A DNA stretch of 64,000 bases from Tulasnella sp. 424 (taxonomy: Eukaryota > Basidiomycota > Agaricomycetes > Cantharellales > Tulasnellaceae): NCBI GenBank assembly GCA_019633425.1, contig WSUB01000160.1:1-64000 (forward strand), given 5' to 3'. A program made the translations under genes and the position numbers. Within the stretch, counting starts at the first letter, position 1, and each line of letters starts with the position of its first letter. The notes below the pieces were generated by a model, which searched no databases, had not been told where the DNA came from, and saw only the letters and a list, made by a program, of their open reading frames with translations. Of the stretch, positions 33,578-44,804 are shown piece after piece.

Positions 33578-34146
33578 GTTTCGTTGGCTCTCTTAAGTTG
33601 TTTTACTCCTTACTGCCATATTATACAAGCCTTATCAAGTATAAATTACATAATTTGCTTGATTCTATTTCTTTACTATTGTATAATTTTTCTCCGAAAC
33701 CACAATATCGCATCGATATACAAATACTGGTAAGACAATACGGGGCACTCACCTTCCACCTGGGTTATCGATATCAATTCGGCAGTGCTTGATTCAAAGC
33801 AAGAGTGCAGAGCTTTACAAGGGCATCGCTCTCCTTTACAGTTTACTCCTTCCCCCCGGGGGCACTCTGACCAGAGGGGAGCCTGGGCCGTTGAACGTCC
33901 CTTCTTGGGCTTTCTCGATAAATCAGCCTCGACTTCTTTGAAAATATAATTCAATCACACGGTTAACCTAGAATAATCGTGGACAGCATTGCAAACAGAG
34001 TTCTCTTTGCCTCAACGATCCACTACCTCTCAGGTCTCGGGCCCTGTCGGCGTGGGAGCCTCATTCCCATCTCACGTCTCTTCTCCTCCTCACTTCCCCC
34101 GATCGCAGGCACGGGAGGTGACCAAAAAACCTCCGAAAGTCTTTTA

Positions 34147-36740
34147 TATGGCTCCAAGGACCTCCAAAATGACCTCCCCGGTACCAAAGCCAAACCCTCG
34201 ACAAAGAAGACCAGCACTGTAACCTTGGGGGGGTCGGCGGCATCGAGCGCAGCTACGGCGAAGAAGCCAGTCAAATCGCTTTTGGATGTAAGGATTATAG
34301 ATTTGGTTGCAATAAAAGCGATGTCTGATGTGATGGGGCGTGGAACGTTTCCTCGGAATCGGACTAGTTCCACCGAACCCTCAGTGCTGGAAGTTCGAGG
34401 AACAAGTCCGAGACTCCCCTTTCAGACAACTCGGACAACCCAAAAGCCGTGAAAGAGAAGAGAAAAGCTTCAGCTTCCGATACGCTATGAGTCCTCCTCT
34501 CAATTTGTGCGGATTTTGAGTGTTTTACGTCTTTCCTGTTTTCCAGACTCCCAAACCGACCAACTTTGGGTTGACTTGTTCGCTCCAGAGTCTGAGGTAT
34601 AGTCCTCTTTCATCGTCAAAGTGATATCTCATGAGTACTCATTGGAAAAGAGGACTAGGAAGATCTCGCCGTGCATAAGCGCAAAGTTGAAGATGTCCGC
34701 AGGTGGCTTGTTGATGCGCTGGATGGTGGACATGTGCGCAAGATGAGGAAGTATCGGGTGGAGTAGGGCTGTTTTCTCATTATTCAAGTCTGTAAGCTGA
34801 CCGTCCCTCTTTTTGCTTTCTTTGGAGGATAGAGAACCCTCGCTTTGAACGGTCCCGCAGGGGTGGGCAAGACCGCTACCATCCGCGTTTTGGCGAAAGA
34901 GCTGGGCGTCGAGTTGGTCGAATGGAGGAACGGGATGGAGATGACTTCCCGAGCGACGGTACGAACTCCCACAGCAACTAGGAGTAAATTTGAAGCTGAT
35001 TGATGGTCCGGAACTTTATTTTCACCCCTGGTTAGACTATGAATCCCTTTCACTCAAGTTCCAAACGTTCCTCGAACGAGCTTCATCCTATCACACGTTA
35101 CCCTTCACCTCAACTCAAATATCATCCTCCTTCTCCCTCTCTTCATCAGAACCCAAATCCACGCCGACGGGGAAAGTGAGTCCAATGCCTCCACCACCTC
35201 CCGCAACTTCCCCACGGCAGGGAGGACGTCGGCAACTCATCCTCGTCGAAGACCTCCCCAACATCATACACCAATCCACGCGGGAGTCGTTCCACGTGAC
35301 GCTCACCTCGTTCGCGAACGCCGCCGAGACGCCCGTATGTCCCCTCGTGTTTTGTGGTTTCGAATGCGGGCAGTCGAGGGGAGGCGAAGCACGAGAGGCT
35401 TGCGAGCGGTGGTGGTGGGAGGATGAAAGGAGATGGAGGATGGTGTGGATGTGAGGAGTGTCATTCCGAAGGAGTTGTTGGATGGGCCGTATGGTATTGA
35501 GATTCAGTACGGCGTTCTTTTTTTTTTTCCCGGTTCTGCGGTGGTTGGGTGCGGACCAGTGACTGGGTTCAACCCCTTTGCGATTACGCTCCTTCGAAAA
35601 GCCGTCAACTCTCCGCTCGACAAGGTGTTTTCGCCATCTTCGCCCGCAGGGTTGTCATCACTCCAACGACCGCCAAAGGGCGTCGTAGAAGCCATCATAA
35701 GTTCTGCGAATGGTGGCATTCGGGGTGCTGTTATGGCGCTCCAGTTCGCTTGCGTGGTCGACTGGTAGTGGAGGTACGAGGAGGGGAAGAGGAGGGAAGA
35801 AGAAGGGAGGGAGCTCAAAGGGAGTGTAAGTCTTTCTTCTTGGTTATGAAAAGGAGTCACTGGGTGTGATTGGGATCATGACAGGTTGGAAGCGATCCCG
35901 CAGAGGGAACAGTCTCTCGCTCTATTCCATTTATTGGGTAGACTACTGTATAACAAGCGTACGTATTGGATCGTCCAGTGCGAAACCCTAAAAGACTCAC
36001 GATACAAGGCCCGTTTCTCTCTGGATATGGGCTACGGTGACCCGGATCCGCGGAAGAGAAAGAAAAAGTTGACATACCGCCATACGTCCCTCCCAAGTTG
36101 CCAAAGGATCTGAGAGAGGAACACGAGAAGAGGTTGTCGAAGGTCGAGCAACGCTGGTAAACGGATCGGTGATTCAACCTCTATTCCTACGTGTACGCTG
36201 ACTCTCCCGTGGACACGTCGCTCTTGTCCCTCTACGTCCATCAAAACTACACTCAATTCTGCGACGATGTGGACCAGTGCGGCGCGTTGATTGCGAACCT
36301 CAGCGCGGTGGATACGATCGGCGAGGAGGGGTCGGATGGGAGAGGGTGGTGCTGGTGCTGGTGGAAGGGTGTGGTTGTGAGAAGATGGGGAAGGTGCTGA
36401 ATGGGTTGGGTAGGAGTGGGCGAGGTGCGTTGAATGCGTTTTTCGATCTCTAGTCGTCAGCTCAGCCCTTCATTCCTCTCCTAGCGTTGACCCTCCCACC
36501 GACGTACACCTCGTTCACGGCCCTCCCATCCTCATCTCATCACTGACTATCAGCAATGCAGTCGCGGCCGACGAAGATGATACGGGCGAACAAGCGCAGC
36601 AAGGGGTCAGTGCCGGGGAAGAGGAAGAGGAGGTCAAAGCGCTGGCTGAAGCGAGGGCGAGAGCTCTCGAAGCTGCGGAGAAGGGAAAAGCGAGGGCGAG
36701 GAAAGGGTGGTTGGCGGATGATGATACTGATAGTGAGTAA
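34147..36740 (+). pseudogene. RAD17 copy C, decayed
   Basis: Spans the whole gene but is broken many times. A 34-bp deletion between two CCAAAG repeats in exon 1 shifts the frame after about 18 codons. Exon 5 keeps GPAGVGKTAT but has lost one base just after WRNGM. Exon 6 has at least two indels near 35350 and 35425. The exon 9/10 junction is rearranged. The end of exon 10 is fused to the middle of exon 11 by a deletion that removes the segment WLPTTHLLPHSFHMLALG. The last exon (EVKALAEARARALEA) remains readable. It is older, or decaying faster, than copy B. Confidence 0.9.
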
Positions 36741-37233
36741 GACGGCGTTTTGCGACTGTCGGTTGGGGCGCTTCGTTTGGGCGGGGAATTTGGATCTACC
36801 GAAATGGTTCGTCTTGGACCTTCATCGAACGTGCGGGGAAAAGAACGTGAGCGTGTGTTGAAGTGCGGCATTATATATGAAATTATGTGGTGGTGAAGTG
36901 TGGTTTGAGGTGAGTATGGTGCGGTGATGGGAGGGTGAAGTCGGTGAGAGGGCGATGGGTGTCGGAAGTCGTTCACGATGAAGAGTTCCGAACCCCAATC
37001 TACAGCCTCTGGAATCAAAGAAATGCTGTGAACCAATAACAGGTGTATAATAAGCCGGTTGAATTGCAGGCCTGTGAGGAAGAGTGCGATCAATGTCCCC
37101 CTAGGCCCGACTCGCGTTGCGCCCTCCTTCAGTTGAGACAATGCCCCGAAACACTAACCCGGGGTCCGAACAACTTCATTTTGCTTTTATCGCGTGAAGC
37201 TGACGATGACGACGACGACGGGGCAAGGAGGTG

Positions 37234-37857
37234 TCAGAGCTTTGCAAGCGAGAGGTAGAAAGGGCGGCGCGGTCGTAAGGGACGCGTGTGAGGCGCGGGA
37301 ACCAACTCATTTATTATGACCCAAACGGGAAACCTCATTAGGCTTTGGAAAGTTTGGATTGGCGTTGGGCTTTTTCGCGCCCCCGGAGATGCGTGCGGCC
37401 GTAGCTTCAGCCGTGTCTTGAGCCTATGATGAGGTTCATGAGGTGGTGGAGGACTTGGGGGAGTGAGGTCGGACACCTCTCGTTCAAACATGGCACCGAT
37501 GGGCAGTCGGAGGTCGGGAGGTGTGTTCTCGATCCCTGGAGCCCCCCTGAGATCGTCGGGGGTTGTCCGGGTATAAGCTTTTGATGGAAGTAGAGGTTGA
37601 TTCGGTGGTTGAGTGGGTGGGGATGGAGGGAGAGTCGGTACATTGTGGGATGGGTCGGCGGTGAACGTGTGTTGTGGGCGATAACCACGAGCCTCCCCCT
37701 CGAAGGGCGCGTTGCAATCACGACTGACTGGGAATGTATCTACGTACGATAGACAATGTATTGAGTGAGAGTGAGAGGGAGAAGAGGGATGTAAATATTT
37801 GTAAGGGTGTTTGTGACTGGGGCAACTCTTCTGCAAACAAGAGATACCCTTTTTCAA
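37234..37857 (-). CDS. Possible proline-rich protein, uncertain
   Basis: A single open frame of 207 codons on the minus strand with many Pro, Ser and His residues (VPTLPPSPPTQPPNQP, LTPPSPPPPHEPHH). No domain, no paralogue and no splice support. An internal Met (MFEREVSD, 37492) is an alternative start. It lies at the edge of the duplicated region and upstream of the large gene. It may simply be a chance frame in low-complexity DNA. Confidence 0.25.
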   Translation of the reverse strand: MKKGISCLQKSCPSHKHPYKYLHPSSPSHSHSIHCLSYVDTFPVSRDCNAPFEGEARGYRPQHTFTADPSHNVPTLPPSPPTQPPNQPLLPSKAYTRTTPDDLRGAPGIENTPPDLRLPIGAMFEREVSDLTPPSPPPPHEPHHRLKTRLKLRPHASPGARKSPTPIQTFQSLMRFPVWVIINELVPAPHTRPLRPRRPFYLSLAKL

Positions 37858-38139
37858 TTACCCCGAAGCTTGTTCAACCTCCTCCTCGCGTGTTTCTTTC
37901 TGGACTACCCACACACCTCTTCCCCTCCCCCCTCTCATCATCGTTCGAACCGTCTTTGAAAGCGGAAGAAGGCAGCGGCAACAGCGAAGTAATTTCATTG
38001 GACAGTGGCTGGAGCAACGGAGCCATAACAGAACCGAAGCTCAGGGTTGGGGCCCACAACACTTCCAACCGCCATTGCCGTACGTCTCATCTCTTCGCGG
38101 TTACTACTCCCCCCGATTCCTCCCCCTCTTCCCTCACTC

Positions 38140-38432
38140 AGGTCCCTCTCTCTCTCTCTCTCTCTCTTTCTCCCATCTCCCTCTTCTCCCATCCACACTC
38201 ACCCACTCTCTCTCTCTGCAATAAGAGTGAGCAGACGCTGACTTCCAACTCATCTTATCAAAACACAAACAGGAGGGGGTAATAGACTTTTGCCATATAA
38301 CACAACGTTCTTATCCGGCACCCACGATCCGTTTTTCTCCCCCTTCCCCTCTTCTCTCTCTCTCTCTCTTCTCATCGCCTTCATCATCAACATCACCACC
38401 ACCACCACCGCACGCCGCCGGTCCCCCTCACC
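38140..38432 (+). promoter_or_regulatory. CT-rich tracts before the large nuclear gene
   Basis: Runs of CT dinucleotides at about 38143-38168, 38207-38216 and 38354-38370, then a CACCAC run, lie directly upstream of the ATG at 38433. Pyrimidine-rich leaders of this kind are common just upstream of transcription or translation starts in filamentous fungi. The role here is inferred from position only. Confidence 0.5.
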
Positions 38433-41400
38433 ATGGACGGCGACCGACTAGAAGAACAAGATCCATTTACCATCAACACCCCCGAATTTCTCAACACTTC
38501 ACATCATCATCATCCAGCTCTCTTCCGTCCTCTCCCCGCCTTCCAATCTCCTCCTACGCCAATAACGCCCGTGCGCTTCGCCATCCCTGCTATAATGGAT
38601 CCAAACGCACCTACCGTCATCGACGCACGCGACGTCCCAGCGGACGAACAAGAACTCGGCGCTTCGCAACCTCGTTTCGAACGCGGTCGAGGACCTTCGC
38701 CTGAAGCAGGTCCCAGCAACCCAAGGCGGCACCACCACCACCACATTCGTCAACCTCAGACCCCGCCATCGACGTTTTCATGGGCAGACGCTCTCCCGCT
38801 CAACCCGCCAGTACGAAACGTCCGCGCGTACACCAACGAAGCCTCCTTTGACGCGCTCAACCACCTCCCCCCATCTTATCGTCGCACCCTGCGCAAGAAA
38901 CTCGACGCGTTGAAGCGAGAAGACGTCAACGATCGCGTCGCTCGTGATGAAGACTTGAGAAACGTCCGCGGTGGCTTGGCTAGACACGTCGATCCCATGG
39001 CTGGAGCGAGAGTTTTGGTAGAGATTGAGAGGATTGATGGCAAGGCTTTGATGGAGAAGGTCGCTCACTGTACGTGTTCCCAGTCATTTTTTCGCGTTTT
39101 CCCCTCTTCCTCCTCTTGCCCTCATCGTTCCCCCCCATCCCCCCACCACCCTCGCGCGCCGCTCCGCTCAAGTGGGGGGGCTGTTCGACGTGGCGTCGTA
39201 AAGTCGCCGGCGTCCACCTTAGCTCACTTTCGAAAGTGATGAAGGTCTGAAGTCTCTTCTGTGATTCGCTGTGGTCGCTTGTTGTGCTCCATACGCTTCC
39301 CTCCCCCCTCCACTCTTCACCCTCGTCACCAAAACCCACGCGAGGAACTCTAATAATCTCAGGGCCTCCGTGGTGGTTCATAATTTGCGGGAATCTGGAC
39401 TGACCTCCGCCTCTCTTCGCCACCGTCGTTCGTCGGTCCGGTCTACGATGGAATTTATACAGGGAACAAATCATTACCAACACAAACATCACTGCGAGAT
39501 TTGTACCACCGACGACCTGATCTCTTCCCCACGCAACTTTTACCAACCCCGCCGTCGGATACGGAGGTCTCCGAAGATGAAACGCGCGCTGGCGGGAGCG
39601 GAACCACCACCACCGACTCTTCTTCATCACGACCCACTACCCTACACTTTGACCACCTCTTCGCACCACAGCAGCAACAGCAGAACAACAACGTCGACCC
39701 ACAACCATCCGCGCCGAGGGGTCTCACGCCGTTCGCGGAAGATGATCGCGCCTTTGACATGGACGAACAATTACCACCCCGAACACTCTTCCCCGCCCAC
39801 CCGAACGCGGTGCTCTTACCAGAGGGCGCCGAGGCCGAGTTGGAGTTTATGAAGGGGAAGATGGAGTTTACGATGGACGCACCGTGTTTCAGAAAGGACG
39901 TGATTGATATTGGGGTGAAAGGCGTTGGAGTGCCCGCGTCGAACAACAAGCCAGTGGACGTTGTACGAGTGAAGGAGGAGGAAGTCGAGCCTGAATCCTT
40001 GTCGTCAGAGTCCAAGCGGAGTGGAAGTGGGACCGATACCGAACCTGAAGATGAACCTCAAGCTGGTCCTTCCACCCCATCTGCGTCACCGAACAAGAGG
40101 AAACGATTCCCTGTAACGACCCCCGCGCGACTTTTGGCTCATCCCGACGTCAGGTTGGGTGAGATCGGACCTGGGTTGAGGAGTTTGCAGGCCCTCCACA
40201 GCTCTTTGATCGACTTGGAGCAGGAAGAAGAACGTCGGCGCGCGAGGAGGCTGGAAAAGTCTCGAGCTACGGATTCCTACCAAACCCCATCAGCATCCTC
40301 CCTCTCCTCCTCATCCGCGTCGTTTTCCTCCACGTCCACCCGCCACCGCTCCCCCTCACCCACCGATTCCATCATGTCCGATTCCTCCATCTCCTCCGAA
40401 ACGTTCACCTCGACTTTATCAAAGTTGGTTGGAGCGTCGATATTAAAGACCGCGGAAAGCTGTTTGAACGTTGCGGAGCCCGAGGTGATGTTGGGGTATA
40501 CGTGGTTGGGTCTTGATGAGGCGAGGGTAGTGGGGAGGAAGTGGTTGGAGTTGGTACCTGTGGGGAGTTTGGGATCGTACACTAGTTCGACTCCTGCGCC
40601 GGGTGGTGGTGCTTCGTCACGTCGGTCCGTCACCCCTTCGCCAAACGTCGCTACCGACCCGCTTTCGTCGTTTGACGGAGAAGGCGGCGTGTTCACCTCG
40701 GGCCCGTTGAAAGGTTACGGCTGCCACTTTTTCGGACGTCAGCCGACGAGCAACATGCGCGGTTTGCAACCTGCGTGGATGGGCAAAGAGCAGGCGTGGA
40801 CCCGCGCTGGGTACGATCCGGTCAACTTGACGGGGAAACTCTGCATGTTTGTATTGGTTCAGCCGGAGTGGGCGTTACCTGTTAGGACGTTGAGCGATTT
40901 GAGTCAGAGTCAGGAGGTATGTTGTTTGTGGTTGCGGAGGGGTTGATGAGGGTGTTGATTTTTCCTTTTTCGGCTAGTTTACGGATGGAGCTCGCGGCGA
41001 AAAGGCCTTCACGACTTTTGAAGCCGTTTGGGCTTTGCTCGTCGACGTTTGCCGAAGATATGGAATCCGCCATTTCGCCGTCACCTCTGCAACAAACATC
41101 GCTCTCGGCGCGTTCAGCCCGACGTACCAAACCGGTTACATGTCTCCACCGATCTCGACGACCAGCGCACCCATGACGACTCGCGGCCGACTGAACCCCA
41201 AGGACAAAGATTCGTACAAGCCCACCGCGCTGCAGATGCTCATGTACTGGATGCGGTGCAGCATGGGTTCGTTCAGCGAGACGTGGAACATCCCCGAGCA
41301 CGCTGGTTTGACGGGTATTCCTGGAGACGCGGCGTTTGGGTATCGCGAAAAGTTTTGGAGCACGCCGAACGTGGAGCCTGCCTCGCGGGACGCCGCTCGA

Positions 41401-43104
41401 TTGGTGAACCGGCGGATCGCGTCGACGAAACGGAATGCCGAGGCCGAGGACGGGCAGCTTTTCACCGAGGTGCGGTTCGCGCAGATGTCTCAGTCTGTGG
41501 ACCAGGAAGAACGCAGCAAGAACCGCGGCAACGAGATGGTACGGGTGTTGAGTCAGGGCATCAAGCGAAGGTTTGAAGATCGGGATGCGGGCGATGAAGA
41601 CGTTGCGGTGTATCAAGAGGTTGCGTTAGATTTCCTGTTACCGCCTGAAGAGCGGGAGAAGCAAGCGGCTGTGGAGCATCGGTATTGGAGGGACGCGGTC
41701 GCTGGTGGGAGCGTTTACCTGCGCGTGTCGAAGAAGCGGAGGATGAGCGGTGAGGATGCGCCGACGATGGCGGCCGAGGAGGAAGAGGAGGACGAGGAAG
41801 CTGCGGTCGAGGCGATCATTGATCGGGAGGAGACGAGTTCGATGGTTCATATGGATTTGGCGGATGCTGAAGAGGACCTTGGACCGTATTACGCCCCTCG
41901 ACGACTTCAGCCTCAGCCTTGCCCCTTGCCGTCGAGAACGCTTTCTGCTCTGCAGAGGGAGGAGTCTCTCATCCTCGTGCAAGATGGTCCCATCACTCCG
42001 GCCGGCCAACGTCGTTGGGTCGATACCCTCACTCGCAAGCGGTACCTCGAATTGGGCCACCACGTCATCGAAGTCGATGGAAGTCTTCGCGCTGCGATCG
42101 ATGCTGCGCAGAACGCCAACCTCCTCAGCGTCAACACCACCGTTGGAGCGTTCCCTGTTACTCCGACTGCGACGAATACGGACACGACGGACACGGAGAA
42201 CAGCATGACGGGTGGAGAGTCTGCTGGGACCACGATGTTTTCGTCTAGTGGAGCGTCGAGGGACCGGTCTAGCCCCGCTGAAGGTGCGAGGAAGAGGAAG
42301 ATTCCGTACAGGGCGTGTCGGGCGTCTGTCGCTCCAGACCAACATCACGTCAGCTCGCTTCCTACCCCACCTCCGTCTGCTGGAGGATCGTCGAGGCGGT
42401 CGTCTGCGGCCGGTGGCGGTGGCGTGACGCGCATCACCAAGCCTATGCCGCGGAAGAAGCGGGACAGTCGTGCCAAGAGCGTCACGTTCCAGGAGCAAGG
42501 CGATGATGATGATCATATGGGTGACGATGACGATGGTGGTGATAACAGCATGGACGTTGATGGGGATGCTGAAGATGAGGCTGAGACTGAGGAAGAGGAG
42601 CGCGAGAGCAGTGTGGGCCATTTTTACAACACTCGCTCGAGGTCCCGCTCGAGGTCTGTTTCCGTCAGGCTGAGATCGGAGACGCCTGTCCCGGAACAGT
42701 ACCAGCACCAGCAGCATCATCATCTCACTTCCTCTCTCCGTCGGTCCGGTCGCAAGTCCTACCCTACCGTACCCGTCTCCCCCGCGCAGTCCCCGAGCAG
42801 CAACATGGCTCGCCGCAAGTCGACTGGAAACCTCGGGTTCCGCGAGAGGGAAAAGACTCCTACCCCACAGTCGTTTGCGCAACAGCAGCGGTGGGGCCTG
42901 CGTGAGGCTGCTGGGTACGAAGACGATGAGGATGACGAGGACGCTTCGGATGATGATCAGGACGATGAGGATGATCGGGAGCGTACGCCTGGTCCCTCGA
43001 CGCGTTCCAAGAGGCGCCGTATGACTTCGCCTGCGGTCGAGATGGTCCTTCCTGCTCGTCAACGTCGTGTGTCTACAAGGAGCACTCGTGCCATGCAATA
43101 TTGA
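38433..43104 (+). CDS. Large acidic, probably nuclear hypothetical protein
   Basis: Three deduced exons, 38433-39069, 39463-40916 and 40978-43104, about 1405 aa. The first intron (393 bp) is long for this genome, so a further exon or another acceptor is possible. Residues about 600-850 are the only globular-looking part (GYGCHFFGRQPTSNMRG, FTTFEAVWALLVDVCRRYGI, ALQMLMYWMRCSMGSFSETW). The rest is low complexity: Ser/Thr stretches, Gln/Asn runs, several basic clusters (KKRRM near 951, KRRRM near 1373), acidic clusters near 1206-1237 and an RS-like TRSRSRSRSVSV near 1248. Basic plus acidic plus RS segments point to a nuclear or chromatin/RNA-associated protein. I do not recognise the family; the globular part looks conserved rather than random. 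Confidence 0.72.
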
Positions 43105-43929
43105 ACGCCTTCACCCCCTCGCCTACCTGCACCACCCCACCCCCCAAACCTCGCCGAAAAAGAAAGTCGTTTTGAAAAACCAAGAAGAAAAAAAAAAAGA
43201 AGTGTCAAATTATGGCAAAAGTATTTTTTGTATAAGCCTTCGCAGTTTGAGATCTAGCCTTTTATATTCGTTTCTCTCTTCTTTCACGTCTTTTGTCTAC
43301 GCCCTTTTTTTGTTCCTTCCCCTCCTCCCGCTTCCTTACTCGTATTCGCCAATTGAACTCTTTTATTATCCTTTTAGCTTTCATGCTCTGGATTTTACTT
43401 CGTCTTTTTGCTGTTTTTTCGACGTCTTTATCACTTTTTTTTTGGTTCCTCGTTATGACCTTCCCTCCTGCTTTTATGACCGCTAGTCCTATCTTTTTCC
43501 TTTTTTTGGTTTGGGATATGATTATCTCTCTCGTAGCTAGCTAGCACTCTTATGCCTTACCCCTCCATGTATGCCATTCATCTTTGATTTACTCTGGTGC
43601 TCGCGCGACCGTATATCTGCATGCGCGCAGCAAAAGTCCGTGACATGAGCGTTCGTGGTGCTTGCGATTCTCGCGGGGTCCATCAATTGTCTTAAAATCA
43701 GTTGAGCGGAGCAAAGTCTGGAAGATGGACAGATCTATTACCTGTGTGCTTGCTCAGTCCGCCGATTATCTTAAAGTGCTTTGCGATAAGATGCAAGTTA
43801 ACATCCGCACGATTTATCCCTGGAGCACCGTATGTGGAGGAACGATGAGAACGAGATAGATTTCCTGACCCTCCAATAGGAGACATCTGATTCAAATCGT
43901 CTTGGGAGCCATTGGTCTCGAAGTACAAC
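43105..43929. other. 3' flank, T-rich, no gene
   Basis: T-rich sequence after the stop at 43104, presumably the 3' untranslated region, followed by about 400 bp without coding features. Open frames here are short and biased by T-runs. Confidence 0.5.
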
Positions 43930-44504
43930 TCCAAGTGGCAAAGTAGATTGCCGAAGTGAAGGTAATTTTTTGTTTCCCGATTGAGCCGTCAAGACATCGG
44001 AAGACTTTTTTTTATGGGGGGGGCGGGGGGGGGTGATCGCTAGGTTCGCCGTTCCTCCCGCAAGCAGCAGGATGGCGATACCTGCAGTCTCCTCGGCAAA
44101 AACCTCCTTCGGATTAAGGTCTTCATCCATCATGGCGGAGTCGAGAAGACCGGCAAGAATATCATCGTGCCCACCTTCAATTGGCCTTGATCCTGTCGAC
44201 CTGGGCTTTGCGTGCATTGGCCTTTATCGGATTGGCGCCGCTGTCAGTAACCAACAACAAAGGAACACCGTCGTTGAATACGATCTTCGGCGGCTGTGAT
44301 CAAATCACAATCGGTGCGCCGGCATTCAGCTTCAAGAGTGAATAGGAAAGACGAGACTAGCTTTTTCGCTGCATCCGCTTTGTTTCGACTAGTTTTAGGT
44401 ACATATACGGCAGCAAGCCCACACATTCTTATGAGCCTATCGCGAGACGCAAAGGAGGCCTTTGAGACCAAAGCATCAACCGGTACGCATAAGAGGTGTT
44501 TCAT
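43930..44504 (-). pseudogene. Decayed coding remnant, family uncertain
   Basis: Two minus-strand frames look protein-like but are out of register. One reads LLCVPVDALVSKASFASRDR and LEAECRRTDCDLITAAEDR (about 44500-44290). The other reads GGHDDILAGLLDSAMMDEDL then EEVFAEETAG-like sequence and LLLAGGTANLAI (about 44175-44020). Between them the frame changes at least once. The second part has a loose likeness to the segment before and within helix I of cytochromes P450, but the AGxxT signature is not intact. I treat this as the relic of an unidentified gene. A poly-G tract (44017-44033) ends it. Confidence 0.3.
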
Positions 44505-44804
44505 TAATTGAGGTATCGTTCAATTAACAATCGACGGAATCAACGGCAGTGTGGAGTTGTAGACGCCTATGTCCGCAACCTCCGTCGAAACATGATTGGC
44601 CAACAAGAATCCAGCGGTAAATATTCTACCAATCATATTGCTCCACGGAGCACTATCCCCGTAACTGCCGATATCCCCTTCGCATCTATCCTGGACAAGG
44701 CAGAGTCGAGGCCCGGGAATTTCATCAGCTTCCCCCTCCCTTCACCGCTCTATAAACACCACCCGAGAACGGCAACACCTAGCATTTTCTCGTTTGAAAA
44801 TCCT

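Larger units (their letters stand above)
33446..37057. repeat. Segmental duplication, block C
   Basis: Collinear with about 21018-24965 of block A: the 3' end of the upstream gene, intergenic sequence, the full span of RAD17, and its 3' flank. It ends before the small minus-strand gene, so that gene has no third copy here. Confidence 0.85.

Noticed and set aside
41638..43098. Minus-strand open frame of 486 codons opposite the large nuclear gene
   Set aside because: Arg/Leu/His-rich composition typical of antisense to an acidic, Ser-rich coding exon; the plus strand has the better start, splice sites and protein character.
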